DNA of 32,580 nucleotides from NCBI GenBank assembly GCA_013821425.1, contig JACDGV010000028.1, forward strand, positions 1 to 32,580, given 5' to 3'. Numbering within the stretch: position 1 is the stretch's first letter; each line of letters begins with the position of its first letter. This document shows, piece after piece, positions 5,773 through 13,232 of the stretch. Position numbers and translations under genes: made by a program. The notes beneath the pieces were generated by a model that worked only from the letters and a program-made list of their open reading frames with translations, was not told where the DNA came from and made no database searches. Source of the stretch: Nitrosospira sp. (lineage in GTDB: Bacteria; Pseudomonadota; Gammaproteobacteria; Burkholderiales; Nitrosomonadaceae).

Positions 5773-8274
5773 TTGAACGATCTGGTGGAACTCGCCCGGG
5801 AGCGGGGCGTTGTTGTGGCGGAGCCTGGCAGTGTGAGGGATCTGGTGCCCGCGCTCAAACGCCGTCACGCCCGGCGTATCACGGGTGAGCTTGTTATCCC
5901 GGCGCGCGCGGCTCGCCATGCCGCGTTCCCGGCCGAACTTGATTCCCGCATTGCGGAAGGTCTGGTACAGCGAGGCATTACGCAGCTCTACAGCCATCAG
6001 CGCGAAGCGTGGGATTACATCACGCAGGGCGAGCATGTTGTCATCGTCACGCCTACGGCATCCGGCAAGACGCTTTGCTACAACCTGCCGGTGATCCAGT
6101 CGGCCATACAGGACCGCTCGAAAGCGCTCTATCTTTTTCCCACCAAGGCGCTGGCCCAGGATCAGGTAACGGAGCTGCTGGAGCTCAACCAGGCGGGAAA
6201 TCTTGGCGTCCGGGCTTACACCTTCGATGGCGACACACCGGGCGATGCGCGTAAAGCGGTGCGGACGCACGGGGACATCGTCATCTCCAACCCGGACATG
6301 CTGCATCAGGCTATCCTGCCGCATCACACCAAATGGGCGCAGTTCTTCGAGAACCTGAAATTCGTGGTCATAGACGAGATGCATACCTACCGGGGCGTGT
6401 TCGGTTCTCATGTCGCCAACGTCATCCGCCGCCTGAACCGTGTCTGCGCCTTCTATGGAGTTAGACCCACCTATATTTTCTGCTCGGCGACAATCGCCAA
6501 TCCGGGCCAGCTCGCCAGCGGGCTTCTCGGGGCTCCGGTCGCGGTGATAGACCAGTCCGGGGCTCCGGCGGGCGAGAAGCACCTGCTGTTCTGGAATCCC
6601 CCGCTGATCAACGCCGACCTCGGGCTGCGCGCCTCTGCCCGCTCGCAGACCATGCGCATTGCCCGCAGCGCCATCAAGGCGGGACTGAAAACCATTGTGT
6701 TCGCCAATACCCGGCTTATGGTGGAAGTGCTGACCAAGTACCTGAAGGATGTGTTCGACAGCGATCCGCGACAGGCTCCGCGCGTTGCCGCTTATCGCGG
6801 CGGCTACCTGCCCACGGAACGGCGCGACACCGCCACCCGGCTGCGCGGCGGGCGGCTCGATTGCGTGGTGGCAACCAATGCGCTGGAGCTGGGAGTCGAT
6901 ATCGGCGCGCTGGACGTGTGCCTGCTCAATGGCTTTCCCGGCACCATTGCGGGCACATGGCAACGGCTGGGCCGGGCAGGGCGGCGCAACCGGCCTGCAC
7001 TGGGGGTGCTGATCGCCACCAGCGACCCGCTGGACCAATACATTATTCGCAACCCCGAATTCTTCACTGGAGCATCGCCCGAACGCGGATGCATCGATCC
7101 CGACCAGTTGCTGATCCTGATGGATCATATCCGCTGTGCTGCGTTTGAACTGCCGTTTCAGGACGACGAGCGCTTTGGCAAGGAGCCGCTGGCCGAGATG
7201 CTCGGTTACCTGGAAGCGCAGGGCTTGCTGCACCACGAGGCGAAGCGGTGGCACTGGATGGCGGACAGCTATCCCGCCAGCAGTGTCAGCCTGCGCTCGG
7301 TTGCGGACGGTAATTTTGTGGTGGTGGATGTGACCGGCGGCAAGCAGGACATCATTGCTGAAGTCGATTATTCCAGCGCCGCATTCACCCTGTACGAGGG
7401 GGCGATCTACCTCATCCAGGCGAACCCGTGGCAAGTGGAGAAGCTGGACTGGGAAGGGCGCAAGGCCTTTGTGACCCGGACGCGGGCCGATTATTATACC
7501 GACGCCATAGACTATACCCGGCTCAAGATCCTGGACTGCTTTGAAGAAGACAACCAGGAAGACAAATCGGACAAGGGCGAAGGCGAGCAGGCCAGGCAAC
7601 CGAATGGACCCGGCGGGCTGTGCAGCCGTGGCGAAGTGCACGTGGTGCGCCGTGTGGCAGGATACAAGAAGATACGCTACTACACTCACGAAAACGTGGG
7701 GTACGGCAAGGTCAACCTGCCGGACCACGAGATGCATACCACGGCGGTATGGTGGCAAGTGAGTCCGGATGCGCTGGAAGCCGCGTTTCACTCGCGCTGG
7801 CAGGCGCTGGACGGCTTCCTCGGCGCGGCGTACGCCCTGCATCACGTTGCGGCCTTGTTGACGCTGTCGGAACGGCATGATCTCGGAAGAGCAGTAGGCG
7901 ATGGCGGGGGAACCTGGTTTGCCGGCATGGACCAGAACGGCCGGGGGAATCCCAAAGACATATCCGGCGAAACGGTTGAGATCAATGACAGGCAATTCGT
8001 TCCCACCGTTTTCCTGTATGACAACTACGCGGGGGGCATCGGGCTTTCCACGCCGCTATTCGACCTGCGCCAAGAAATTGTTTCAAGGACAATTGAGCTG
8101 GTGGGGGACTGCGGCTGCCAGTCCGGCTGCCCCTCATGCGTCGGCCCGGTCCTTGCCTCGGATGAGAGTTTGGGCTATGCACCGAAGCAAGCCGCCCTGG
8201 CCGTCCTGGACCTGATCTCGCAACGGGGCGGGAGCCCCGGTCAAGCCCGCACACTGGATGCGGAGATGCCATGA
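5773..8274 (+). CDS. mrfA: MrfA/YprA-like DEAD/DEAH-box DNA repair helicase
   Basis: This superfamily 2 helicase has 833 residues from TTG at 5773, chosen because AGGAG lies five bases upstream. A GTG at 5740 is in frame but its purine tract is too close. Walker A TASGKT is at residues 95-100, the DEMH box at 201-204, and motif VI QRLGRAGR at 397-404. Long stretches such as VTPTASGKTLCYNLPV and NPDMLHQAILPHHTKW agree with B. subtilis YprA as I remember it. The C-terminal DUF1998 region carries C780, C782, C786 and C789, the Zn-type cluster of this family. In Bacillus, MrfA acts with MrfB in repair of mitomycin C lesions. Here it overlaps the mrfB-like gene by ATGA. Residues about 600-625 are a charged insert. 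Confidence 0.9.
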   Translation: MNDLVELARERGVVVAEPGSVRDLVPALKRRHARRITGELVIPARAARHAAFPAELDSRIAEGLVQRGITQLYSHQREAWDYITQGEHVVIVTPTASGKTLCYNLPVIQSAIQDRSKALYLFPTKALAQDQVTELLELNQAGNLGVRAYTFDGDTPGDARKAVRTHGDIVISNPDMLHQAILPHHTKWAQFFENLKFVVIDEMHTYRGVFGSHVANVIRRLNRVCAFYGVRPTYIFCSATIANPGQLASGLLGAPVAVIDQSGAPAGEKHLLFWNPPLINADLGLRASARSQTMRIARSAIKAGLKTIVFANTRLMVEVLTKYLKDVFDSDPRQAPRVAAYRGGYLPTERRDTATRLRGGRLDCVVATNALELGVDIGALDVCLLNGFPGTIAGTWQRLGRAGRRNRPALGVLIATSDPLDQYIIRNPEFFTGASPERGCIDPDQLLILMDHIRCAAFELPFQDDERFGKEPLAEMLGYLEAQGLLHHEAKRWHWMADSYPASSVSLRSVADGNFVVVDVTGGKQDIIAEVDYSSAAFTLYEGAIYLIQANPWQVEKLDWEGRKAFVTRTRADYYTDAIDYTRLKILDCFEEDNQEDKSDKGEGEQARQPNGPGGLCSRGEVHVVRRVAGYKKIRYYTHENVGYGKVNLPDHEMHTTAVWWQVSPDALEAAFHSRWQALDGFLGAAYALHHVAALLTLSERHDLGRAVGDGGGTWFAGMDQNGRGNPKDISGETVEINDRQFVPTVFLYDNYAGGIGLSTPLFDLRQEIVSRTIELVGDCGCQSGCPSCVGPVLASDESLGYAPKQAALAVLDLISQRGGSPGQARTLDAEMP

Positions 8275-9674
8275 CCTTGGCCCAGCGTCTGGCCCTGCTC
8301 AAGGGCGACAAGGCTGCCAGAGGCGGAGAGGGGCAAAAGAGCGTGCCTCAACCTCAGGTCGGCAGCCCGTCCAACGGCGGGGCAGGCGGAGCGGTCAATG
8401 CGCCTACTGGGCTAAATGGGCTGAACGCGGCAAGGGCGCCGCATGAGCCCGCCGGGCCGGTTTCTCCGATTTCCCCGATTCCCTCGATGCCTTTGAACGT
8501 TCGCCTGCAGCGCCTCGGCAGCCTTGGGGGCAGCGGCAATTCCCGCAATCCGGCCACGCGGGCGAAGCGCATGGATGCCGAAGTTGCGGCCCGCCTGCGC
8601 GGGGAAGTCGCCGCGCCGGGCGTGATCCAGGTGAGCCAGACGATTCCCCTTGCTAGCCGGCATGGCAAGGTTGCGTTTTCCGCCCTGGCCGGTGTTTCGC
8701 TCGGGGTCCTCGGCTTGCCTCACCAGGCAGCGGAACCACCGCTGGATGGGTTGCTGTTTCTGGATACCGAAACCACCGGCCTTGCCGGTGGCACCGGCAC
8801 TTTGCCATTCATGGTGTGTCTGGCGCGAATTCAGGGGGATCGCTTGCAGCTGGCGCAATGGATTCTGACCGGGTTCGCGGGGGAGGGTGCATTGCTGGAG
8901 ATAGTCTCTGGCTGGATCGAGCCCGCATCCCGGCTGGTTTCCTACAATGGCAAGAGCTTCGATGTGCCGCTTCTTGCCACGCGCTACCGGCTGGCGCGAC
9001 GGACGGATCCGTTTACCGATAAGGGTCATATCGATCTGCTGCATCTTACCCGCCGCGCCTGCGGGCAAGGTTGGGAAGATTGCCGCTTGCAGACGGCAGA
9101 GCAACGGCTGCTGGGATTCATCCGGGAGAACGATTTCCCCAGCTATCTCATCCCCCAGGCCTGGGGCGACTTTGTGAGGGGCGGCGGCACGGAATCGTTA
9201 TGCGCCATTGCCGAACACAACCGGCTCGATGTGCTGTCGCTGGCGGCGCTGCTGGCAATGCTTGCCAGAATCTATGCGGAACCCGGCCATGAAGCAGCGG
9301 ATGCCTTCCGGATCGCGCAGGTTCACGCCCGTCGGGGCCACCCGCAGCATGCCATCGAGCATCTAAGCAGTGCCAGCCGTCGGAGTGTCTTGGATGAGGC
9401 GGGGCTTTTATTCCTGGCGAGATTGCACCGGCTTCAACGGCAGGAGGAAAAGGCACTCGCCATCTGGCACCAGCTCAGGGAGAACAGCTGTATTGCCGGG
9501 ATTGAAGCCCTGGCCAAATACCATGAGCATGTGACGCGCGAGCTGGAGGCTGCGCTCGAACTCGCGGACGAATTGTCACGGCTGGAACCGGAGAACCAAC
9601 TCCATAACAAGCGCCAGGGGCGACTCCGCCGGCGGCTGGAAAAGCTGCAGGTAAAGAACAGCCCGCTTTCGTAG
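8271..9674 (+). CDS. mrfB: MrfB/YprB-like DEDD exonuclease with C-terminal helical repeats
   Basis: The 467-residue product starts inside the helicase stop (ATGA at 8271-8274), so the two are translationally coupled. Residues 1-130 are low-complexity and rich in Pro, Gly and Ala. An RNase H-like exonuclease domain follows: LLFLDTETTGLAGGTG with D165 and E167, SYNGKSFDVPLLATRY with D231, HIDLLHL with D255, and EHNRLDVLSL with H316 and D320. These fit exo motifs I to III of DEDD nucleases. Residues about 340-460 look like TPR-type helical repeats (FRIAQVHARRGHPQHAIEHL), also a feature of YprB. By family it is the nuclease partner of the MrfA helicase in excision of DNA lesions. The long N-terminal linker is the main departure from the Bacillus protein. 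Confidence 0.87.
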   Translation: MTLAQRLALLKGDKAARGGEGQKSVPQPQVGSPSNGGAGGAVNAPTGLNGLNAARAPHEPAGPVSPISPIPSMPLNVRLQRLGSLGGSGNSRNPATRAKRMDAEVAARLRGEVAAPGVIQVSQTIPLASRHGKVAFSALAGVSLGVLGLPHQAAEPPLDGLLFLDTETTGLAGGTGTLPFMVCLARIQGDRLQLAQWILTGFAGEGALLEIVSGWIEPASRLVSYNGKSFDVPLLATRYRLARRTDPFTDKGHIDLLHLTRRACGQGWEDCRLQTAEQRLLGFIRENDFPSYLIPQAWGDFVRGGGTESLCAIAEHNRLDVLSLAALLAMLARIYAEPGHEAADAFRIAQVHARRGHPQHAIEHLSSASRRSVLDEAGLLFLARLHRLQRQEEKALAIWHQLRENSCIAGIEALAKYHEHVTRELEAALELADELSRLEPENQLHNKRQGRLRRRLEKLQVKNSPLS

Positions 9675-9725
9675 CCCCGCTATCCTTGCTGTGTCATGTT
9701 ACCTGCCGGGCTTATCCGTGGCATA

Positions 9726-10283
9726 TCACTCGGGATCATCCTGCGGCTCCACCGGAGGAACCTGCTCCCATCCATCCGGACATTCCTGCACTTGGGGGTA
9801 GTAACCCTCCGATGCCCGGCAATAATGCCAATAGCTGGATTGTGGCGCGGGAGCAGGTTGCGCGGTGTCACCCCGTTGAATGTATACCGGCGGCGGAGCG
9901 GGCTGGACGACTCTCGGTGGATAACCGTAATAAGGGGACGGATAATAAGGGGCGCCGAAGCCGAAACCGAAAGTAGGCCCCCATCCCGGTCCCCATCCCG
10001 GTCCCCAACCCCATCCGCCATAGTGGTGATGATGCTGGCCTCTTCCGTGCCTGTGTCCGCGATCGTGCCCATCTTTATCCCCGTCATCGCCCCCATCGTG
10101 CTCTTCCCCTTCGCCGCCATCCTCGCCGTCTTCATCAAACCCGCCGTCATCGCCGCCGCCGTCGAACCCGCCGTCATCCCCTCCTCCGTCATCGCCATCG
10201 AACGCCCATCCGGGGCCGGTAGCAACAAGTCCCAGCAGGGCAGCAAAAAAGCAGGCAAGTCCCGATGATCTGATTCTTTTCAC
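9726..10283 (-). CDS. Secreted Asp/Gly-, His- and Trp/Gly-rich repeat protein
   Basis: I start this 185-residue protein at GTG 10283, where GGAGAGG lies six bases upstream, because MKRIRSSGLACFFAALLGLV then ATGPGWA is a standard signal peptide. The longer in-frame opening adds over 100 residues unlike a protein. After cleavage near residue 27 come three blocks. Residues 29-75 are Asp/Gly/Glu-rich (DDGG repeats), 73-88 are His-rich with HHHH at 84-87, and 89-103 are GWGPGWGPGWGP. A Pro/Tyr-rich linker then leads to a two-cysteine C-terminal motif, YWHYCRASEGYYPQVQECPD. That tail is shared by many exported betaproteobacterial proteins. The acidic and His blocks suggest metal binding at the cell surface, which is inference. 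Confidence 0.75.
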   Translation of the reverse strand: MKRIRSSGLACFFAALLGLVATGPGWAFDGDDGGGDDGGFDGGGDDGGFDEDGEDGGEGEEHDGGDDGDKDGHDRGHRHGRGQHHHHYGGWGWGPGWGPGWGPTFGFGFGAPYYPSPYYGYPPRVVQPAPPPVYIQRGDTAQPAPAPQSSYWHYCRASEGYYPQVQECPDGWEQVPPVEPQDDPE

Positions 10284-10659
10284 GTTGCCTCTCCAGTCGT
10301 GAGGGATGTCCAGTGCGATTGCCGAGATTGCTAAGACAGGCAGAGGATTGGAAAATTCTATTCCTGCACTAAATTCGGGGGGGTGCGCGGGGACCTGCCG
10401 TTGATTGCACAGCCCTGCATGGAAGGGTGCCCCGTCGTCTTCGGGGGACGCAACTCGTACTGAGTCCCTCACCATGCTTGCGCTCAACGGTACGAAGGCA
10501 AGGCTTCGAGACAGGCAATCAGGAATATTGGTAAATCGTACTAGCACCTTCGTCCAATGGCGGAACTGGCTGAAATCCGTAAGATGCAATCCTAGGAAGT
10601 GGGCTGCGGATGTCCACCCGTCTCGACGCCACCATCATTTTTTTACCTTTTAGGTTGCC
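10284..10659. other. Intergenic stretch between divergent genes
   Basis: This 376-base gap separates the Gly/Asp-rich protein gene (reverse) from the permease gene (forward), so both promoters should lie here. I could not single out convincing -35/-10 pairs. The open frames are short and look non-coding. Confidence 0.5.
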
Positions 10660-11715
10660 ATGAATTCCCCGGAGCTACAGCAAAAAGCTTTCCTGCTCCT
10701 GTTGATAGCCGTGTCCCTGGCATTTGTCTGGATCCTGCTGCCATTCTACGGCGCAGTGTTCTGGGGCGCCGTTCTCGCCATTATCTTTACGCCTTTCTAC
10801 CGGCGCTTGCTGGTCACCATGCACAAGCGTCAAAACCTGGCTGCATTCACCACGTTGTTGCTCTGCGTGGTCATGGTAATACTTCCGGTTACTCTTTTAT
10901 CGCTTTCGCTGCTGCAGGAGGGACAAGCCTTTTACCAGAAAGTCCAGTCGGGAGAGCTCCACTTTGGAGCCTATTTCCAGCAGGCCATTAGTATCTTGCC
11001 CCAGTGGATGGTGCATTTCCTCGGCAGCGTCGGGTTGGCAAATTTTGCGGAACTAAAGGATACGTTATCAAACGGTGCCGCAAAGGAAAGCCAGTTCATC
11101 GCGGCCGAAGGGATCAGGATTGGGCAGAATACGTTCGAGTTCATGATCAGCTTCGCCATCATGCTGTATCTGCTTTTCTTCCTGTTGCGAGACGGCGGTC
11201 TTTTGTTCGAGAGAATAAGGGGAGCAATTCCCCTTAGCCCTGAACACAAGCGGCACCTGTTCGACAAGTTCGCCACGGTCGTCCGTGCCACTGTCAAGGG
11301 CAACCTTGTCATCGCCGCCCTGCAGGGCACGTTAGGGGGGTTGATATTCTGGTTTCTCGGTATTCCGGGGGCAGTGTTATGGGGAACCGTAATGGCGTTC
11401 CTTTCGCTGGTTCCCGCTATCGGGGCAGCATTGATCTGGGCGCCAGTGGCGTTCTATTTCCTGCTTACAGGCGCTCTCCAGGAAGGCGTGACACTGATCC
11501 TCTTTGGCGTGCTCGTGATCGGACTGGTCGATAACATCCTGCGGCCCATACTTGTGGGTAACGACACGCAGATTCCGGATTACGTGATTTTAATCTCAAC
11601 GCTTGGGGGGATGGTTCTCTTCGGCATCACGGGGTTCGTCATTGGTCCGGTGATCGCCGCATTGTTCATTGCAGCGTGGGATCTCTTTGCTTCCTCCAGG
11701 CAGGTGGAACGATGA
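10660..11715 (+). CDS. AI-2E/PerM-family membrane permease
   Basis: The 351-residue polytopic protein opens with AFLLLLIAVSLAFVWILLPF and has about eight hydrophobic spans. It includes the C-terminal hallmarks of the AI-2E (TqsA/PerM/YdiK) family: GIPGAVLWGTVMAFLSLVPA, then IGLVDNILRPILVGNDTQIP and ISTLGGMVLFGITGFVIGPV. Members export small solutes; some act on autoinducer-2 or as Na+/H+ antiporters, so the substrate is not predictable. The loop around residues 120-150 is soluble. The ATG has only a weak AGG upstream. Its stop overlaps the start of the phospholipase-D lipoprotein gene (ATGA at 11712-11715), indicating co-translation and perhaps a shared envelope role. Confidence 0.9.
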   Translation: MNSPELQQKAFLLLLIAVSLAFVWILLPFYGAVFWGAVLAIIFTPFYRRLLVTMHKRQNLAAFTTLLLCVVMVILPVTLLSLSLLQEGQAFYQKVQSGELHFGAYFQQAISILPQWMVHFLGSVGLANFAELKDTLSNGAAKESQFIAAEGIRIGQNTFEFMISFAIMLYLLFFLLRDGGLLFERIRGAIPLSPEHKRHLFDKFATVVRATVKGNLVIAALQGTLGGLIFWFLGIPGAVLWGTVMAFLSLVPAIGAALIWAPVAFYFLLTGALQEGVTLILFGVLVIGLVDNILRPILVGNDTQIPDYVILISTLGGMVLFGITGFVIGPVIAALFIAAWDLFASSRQVER

Positions 11716-13172
11716 CAGGCAGAACGCTCGAGGCCATGAATCATCTTTCCTTGAATACCGATCCGGCTCTCCCTTGCGCCATTCCTGCGCGCGTGGCCGC
11801 GAAGTTGAACCGCATGGCGGGAAAATACGCAATAGCGGTCCTTGCCGTGGTGCTGGCCGGCTGTGGTTCGCTGCCAATGCCCGATAGGGCGAAACTCGCG
11901 AATCCTGTCGTACAGATGGAGGGCTCGCAGGGAACGCTTTCTACCGCCCGAAGCGCGCGCATTCTGGAACGGCGTGAAACCGGCAGCGTCGAGACCAGTA
12001 TTTTTACCAGGCACCTCAAGGATATGGAGGGCATAGCCGGCAGCCCGCTGGTGACAGGCAACAAAGTCACGCTGCTGCTTGACGGCCCCGTCACCTACCA
12101 ATCGATGTATGACGCGATACAAGGCGCCAAAGACAGTATCAACATGGAAACCTATAATATCGAAGATGACGAGGTTGGACGACGCTTCGCCGAGGCCTTG
12201 ATCGAGAAGCAAAAAAAAGGTGTGCAGGTCAATTTCATATACGATAGCGTGGGATCGGGCAATACCCCCGGAGCATTCTTCAAGTCTTTGGCGGATAGTG
12301 GCGTCAATGTCCTTGAGTTCAATCCCATTAATCCCCTGCTACTTCGGAAGAAGTGGGAGGCGGGCCGTGACCACCGCAAGTTGCTGGTCGTTGATGGAAA
12401 GATCGCCTTTCTCGGCGGGGTAAACATTAACAGTGTATATTCCAGCGGCTCATTCAGGTCACAGCCGCGTACCAGGGGCACGCAACCGTGGCGCGACACC
12501 CATTTGCGTGTTGAAGGGCCCGTCGTGGCGGAATTCCAGCAATTGTTTCTGGCCACCTGGCAGAAGCAGAAGGGTAAACAGCTAAACACAGAGTCATTTT
12601 TTCCCAAACAGGAGAGCAGGGGCAGCGCCCTGGTTCGTGCCATCGGCAGTTCGCCCGGCGAGCCCTACAACGCCATATATGTGACGCTCCTGTCCGCCAT
12701 TGATAGCGCTGAAACCTATGCCTACGTTACCACCGCATACTTTGTGCCCGACGAACGTTTACTGGCTGCGTTAAAAGGTGCCGCCCGGCGTGATGTCGAT
12801 GTGCGGCTGCTGTTGCCGGACAAGACGGATTGGAATCTGGTGTCTCATGCGTCGCACTCCTACTACGACGAATTACTAAGTTCCGGGGTCAAGATTTATG
12901 AGCGCCAGGAAGCCTTGTTGCATGCCAAAACCGCGCTTATCGACGGGGTATGGACTACAATAGGCTCGACAAATCTTGACTGGCTTAGCCTGGCCTATAA
13001 TCAGGAAATCAACGCCGTCATTCTTGGGCAAGAGTTCGGCGCCGAGATGAAGGCCATGCTCGACAAGGACATTGAATCTTCCCGGCGTATCACGCTTGAA
13101 CAGTGGCGGCAGCGTTCGATTGTGATGCGTTTAAAAGAATTGGGTGCACGGTTATTAGCTCGGCTGCTTTAA
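11712..13172 (+). CDS. Phospholipase-D-superfamily cardiolipin synthase-like lipoprotein
   Basis: From the ATG overlapping the upstream stop the product has 486 residues. A second ATG at 11814 gives MAGKYAIAVLAVVLAGCGSL, a perfect lipoprotein signal with lipobox LAGC, so either initiation occurs there or the signal is internal. Two HKD motifs are complete: H221, K223 and D228 in HRKLLVVDGKIAFLGGVNI, and H404, K406 and D411 in HAKTALIDGVWTTIGSTNLD. These form the shared active site of cardiolipin synthases and phospholipases D, which exchange phosphatidyl groups. ClsB/ClsC-type cardiolipin synthesis or phospholipid turnover at the membrane is most likely. Lipidation is unusual for Cls enzymes but known for PLD-family exported proteins. 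Confidence 0.87.
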   Translation: MTGRTLEAMNHLSLNTDPALPCAIPARVAAKLNRMAGKYAIAVLAVVLAGCGSLPMPDRAKLANPVVQMEGSQGTLSTARSARILERRETGSVETSIFTRHLKDMEGIAGSPLVTGNKVTLLLDGPVTYQSMYDAIQGAKDSINMETYNIEDDEVGRRFAEALIEKQKKGVQVNFIYDSVGSGNTPGAFFKSLADSGVNVLEFNPINPLLLRKKWEAGRDHRKLLVVDGKIAFLGGVNINSVYSSGSFRSQPRTRGTQPWRDTHLRVEGPVVAEFQQLFLATWQKQKGKQLNTESFFPKQESRGSALVRAIGSSPGEPYNAIYVTLLSAIDSAETYAYVTTAYFVPDERLLAALKGAARRDVDVRLLLPDKTDWNLVSHASHSYYDELLSSGVKIYERQEALLHAKTALIDGVWTTIGSTNLDWLSLAYNQEINAVILGQEFGAEMKAMLDKDIESSRRITLEQWRQRSIVMRLKELGARLLARLL

Positions 13173-13232
13173 TCAATCCCCCAAATGGCGGATGTAGAGG
13201 CTTGGCGATTACTTTCCGGGAGGGATGATGCA

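Noticed and set aside
5761-7995. 744-codon open frame on the reverse strand, antisense to the helicase gene
   Set aside because: It mirrors the high-GC codon pattern of the helicase, has no ribosome-binding site or recognisable domain, and the forward frame has clear helicase motifs.
9696-10268. 190-codon forward open frame with many hydrophobic residues
   Set aside because: It is antisense to the repeat-rich secreted protein; the hydrophobic look arises from complementing Asp/Gly codons.
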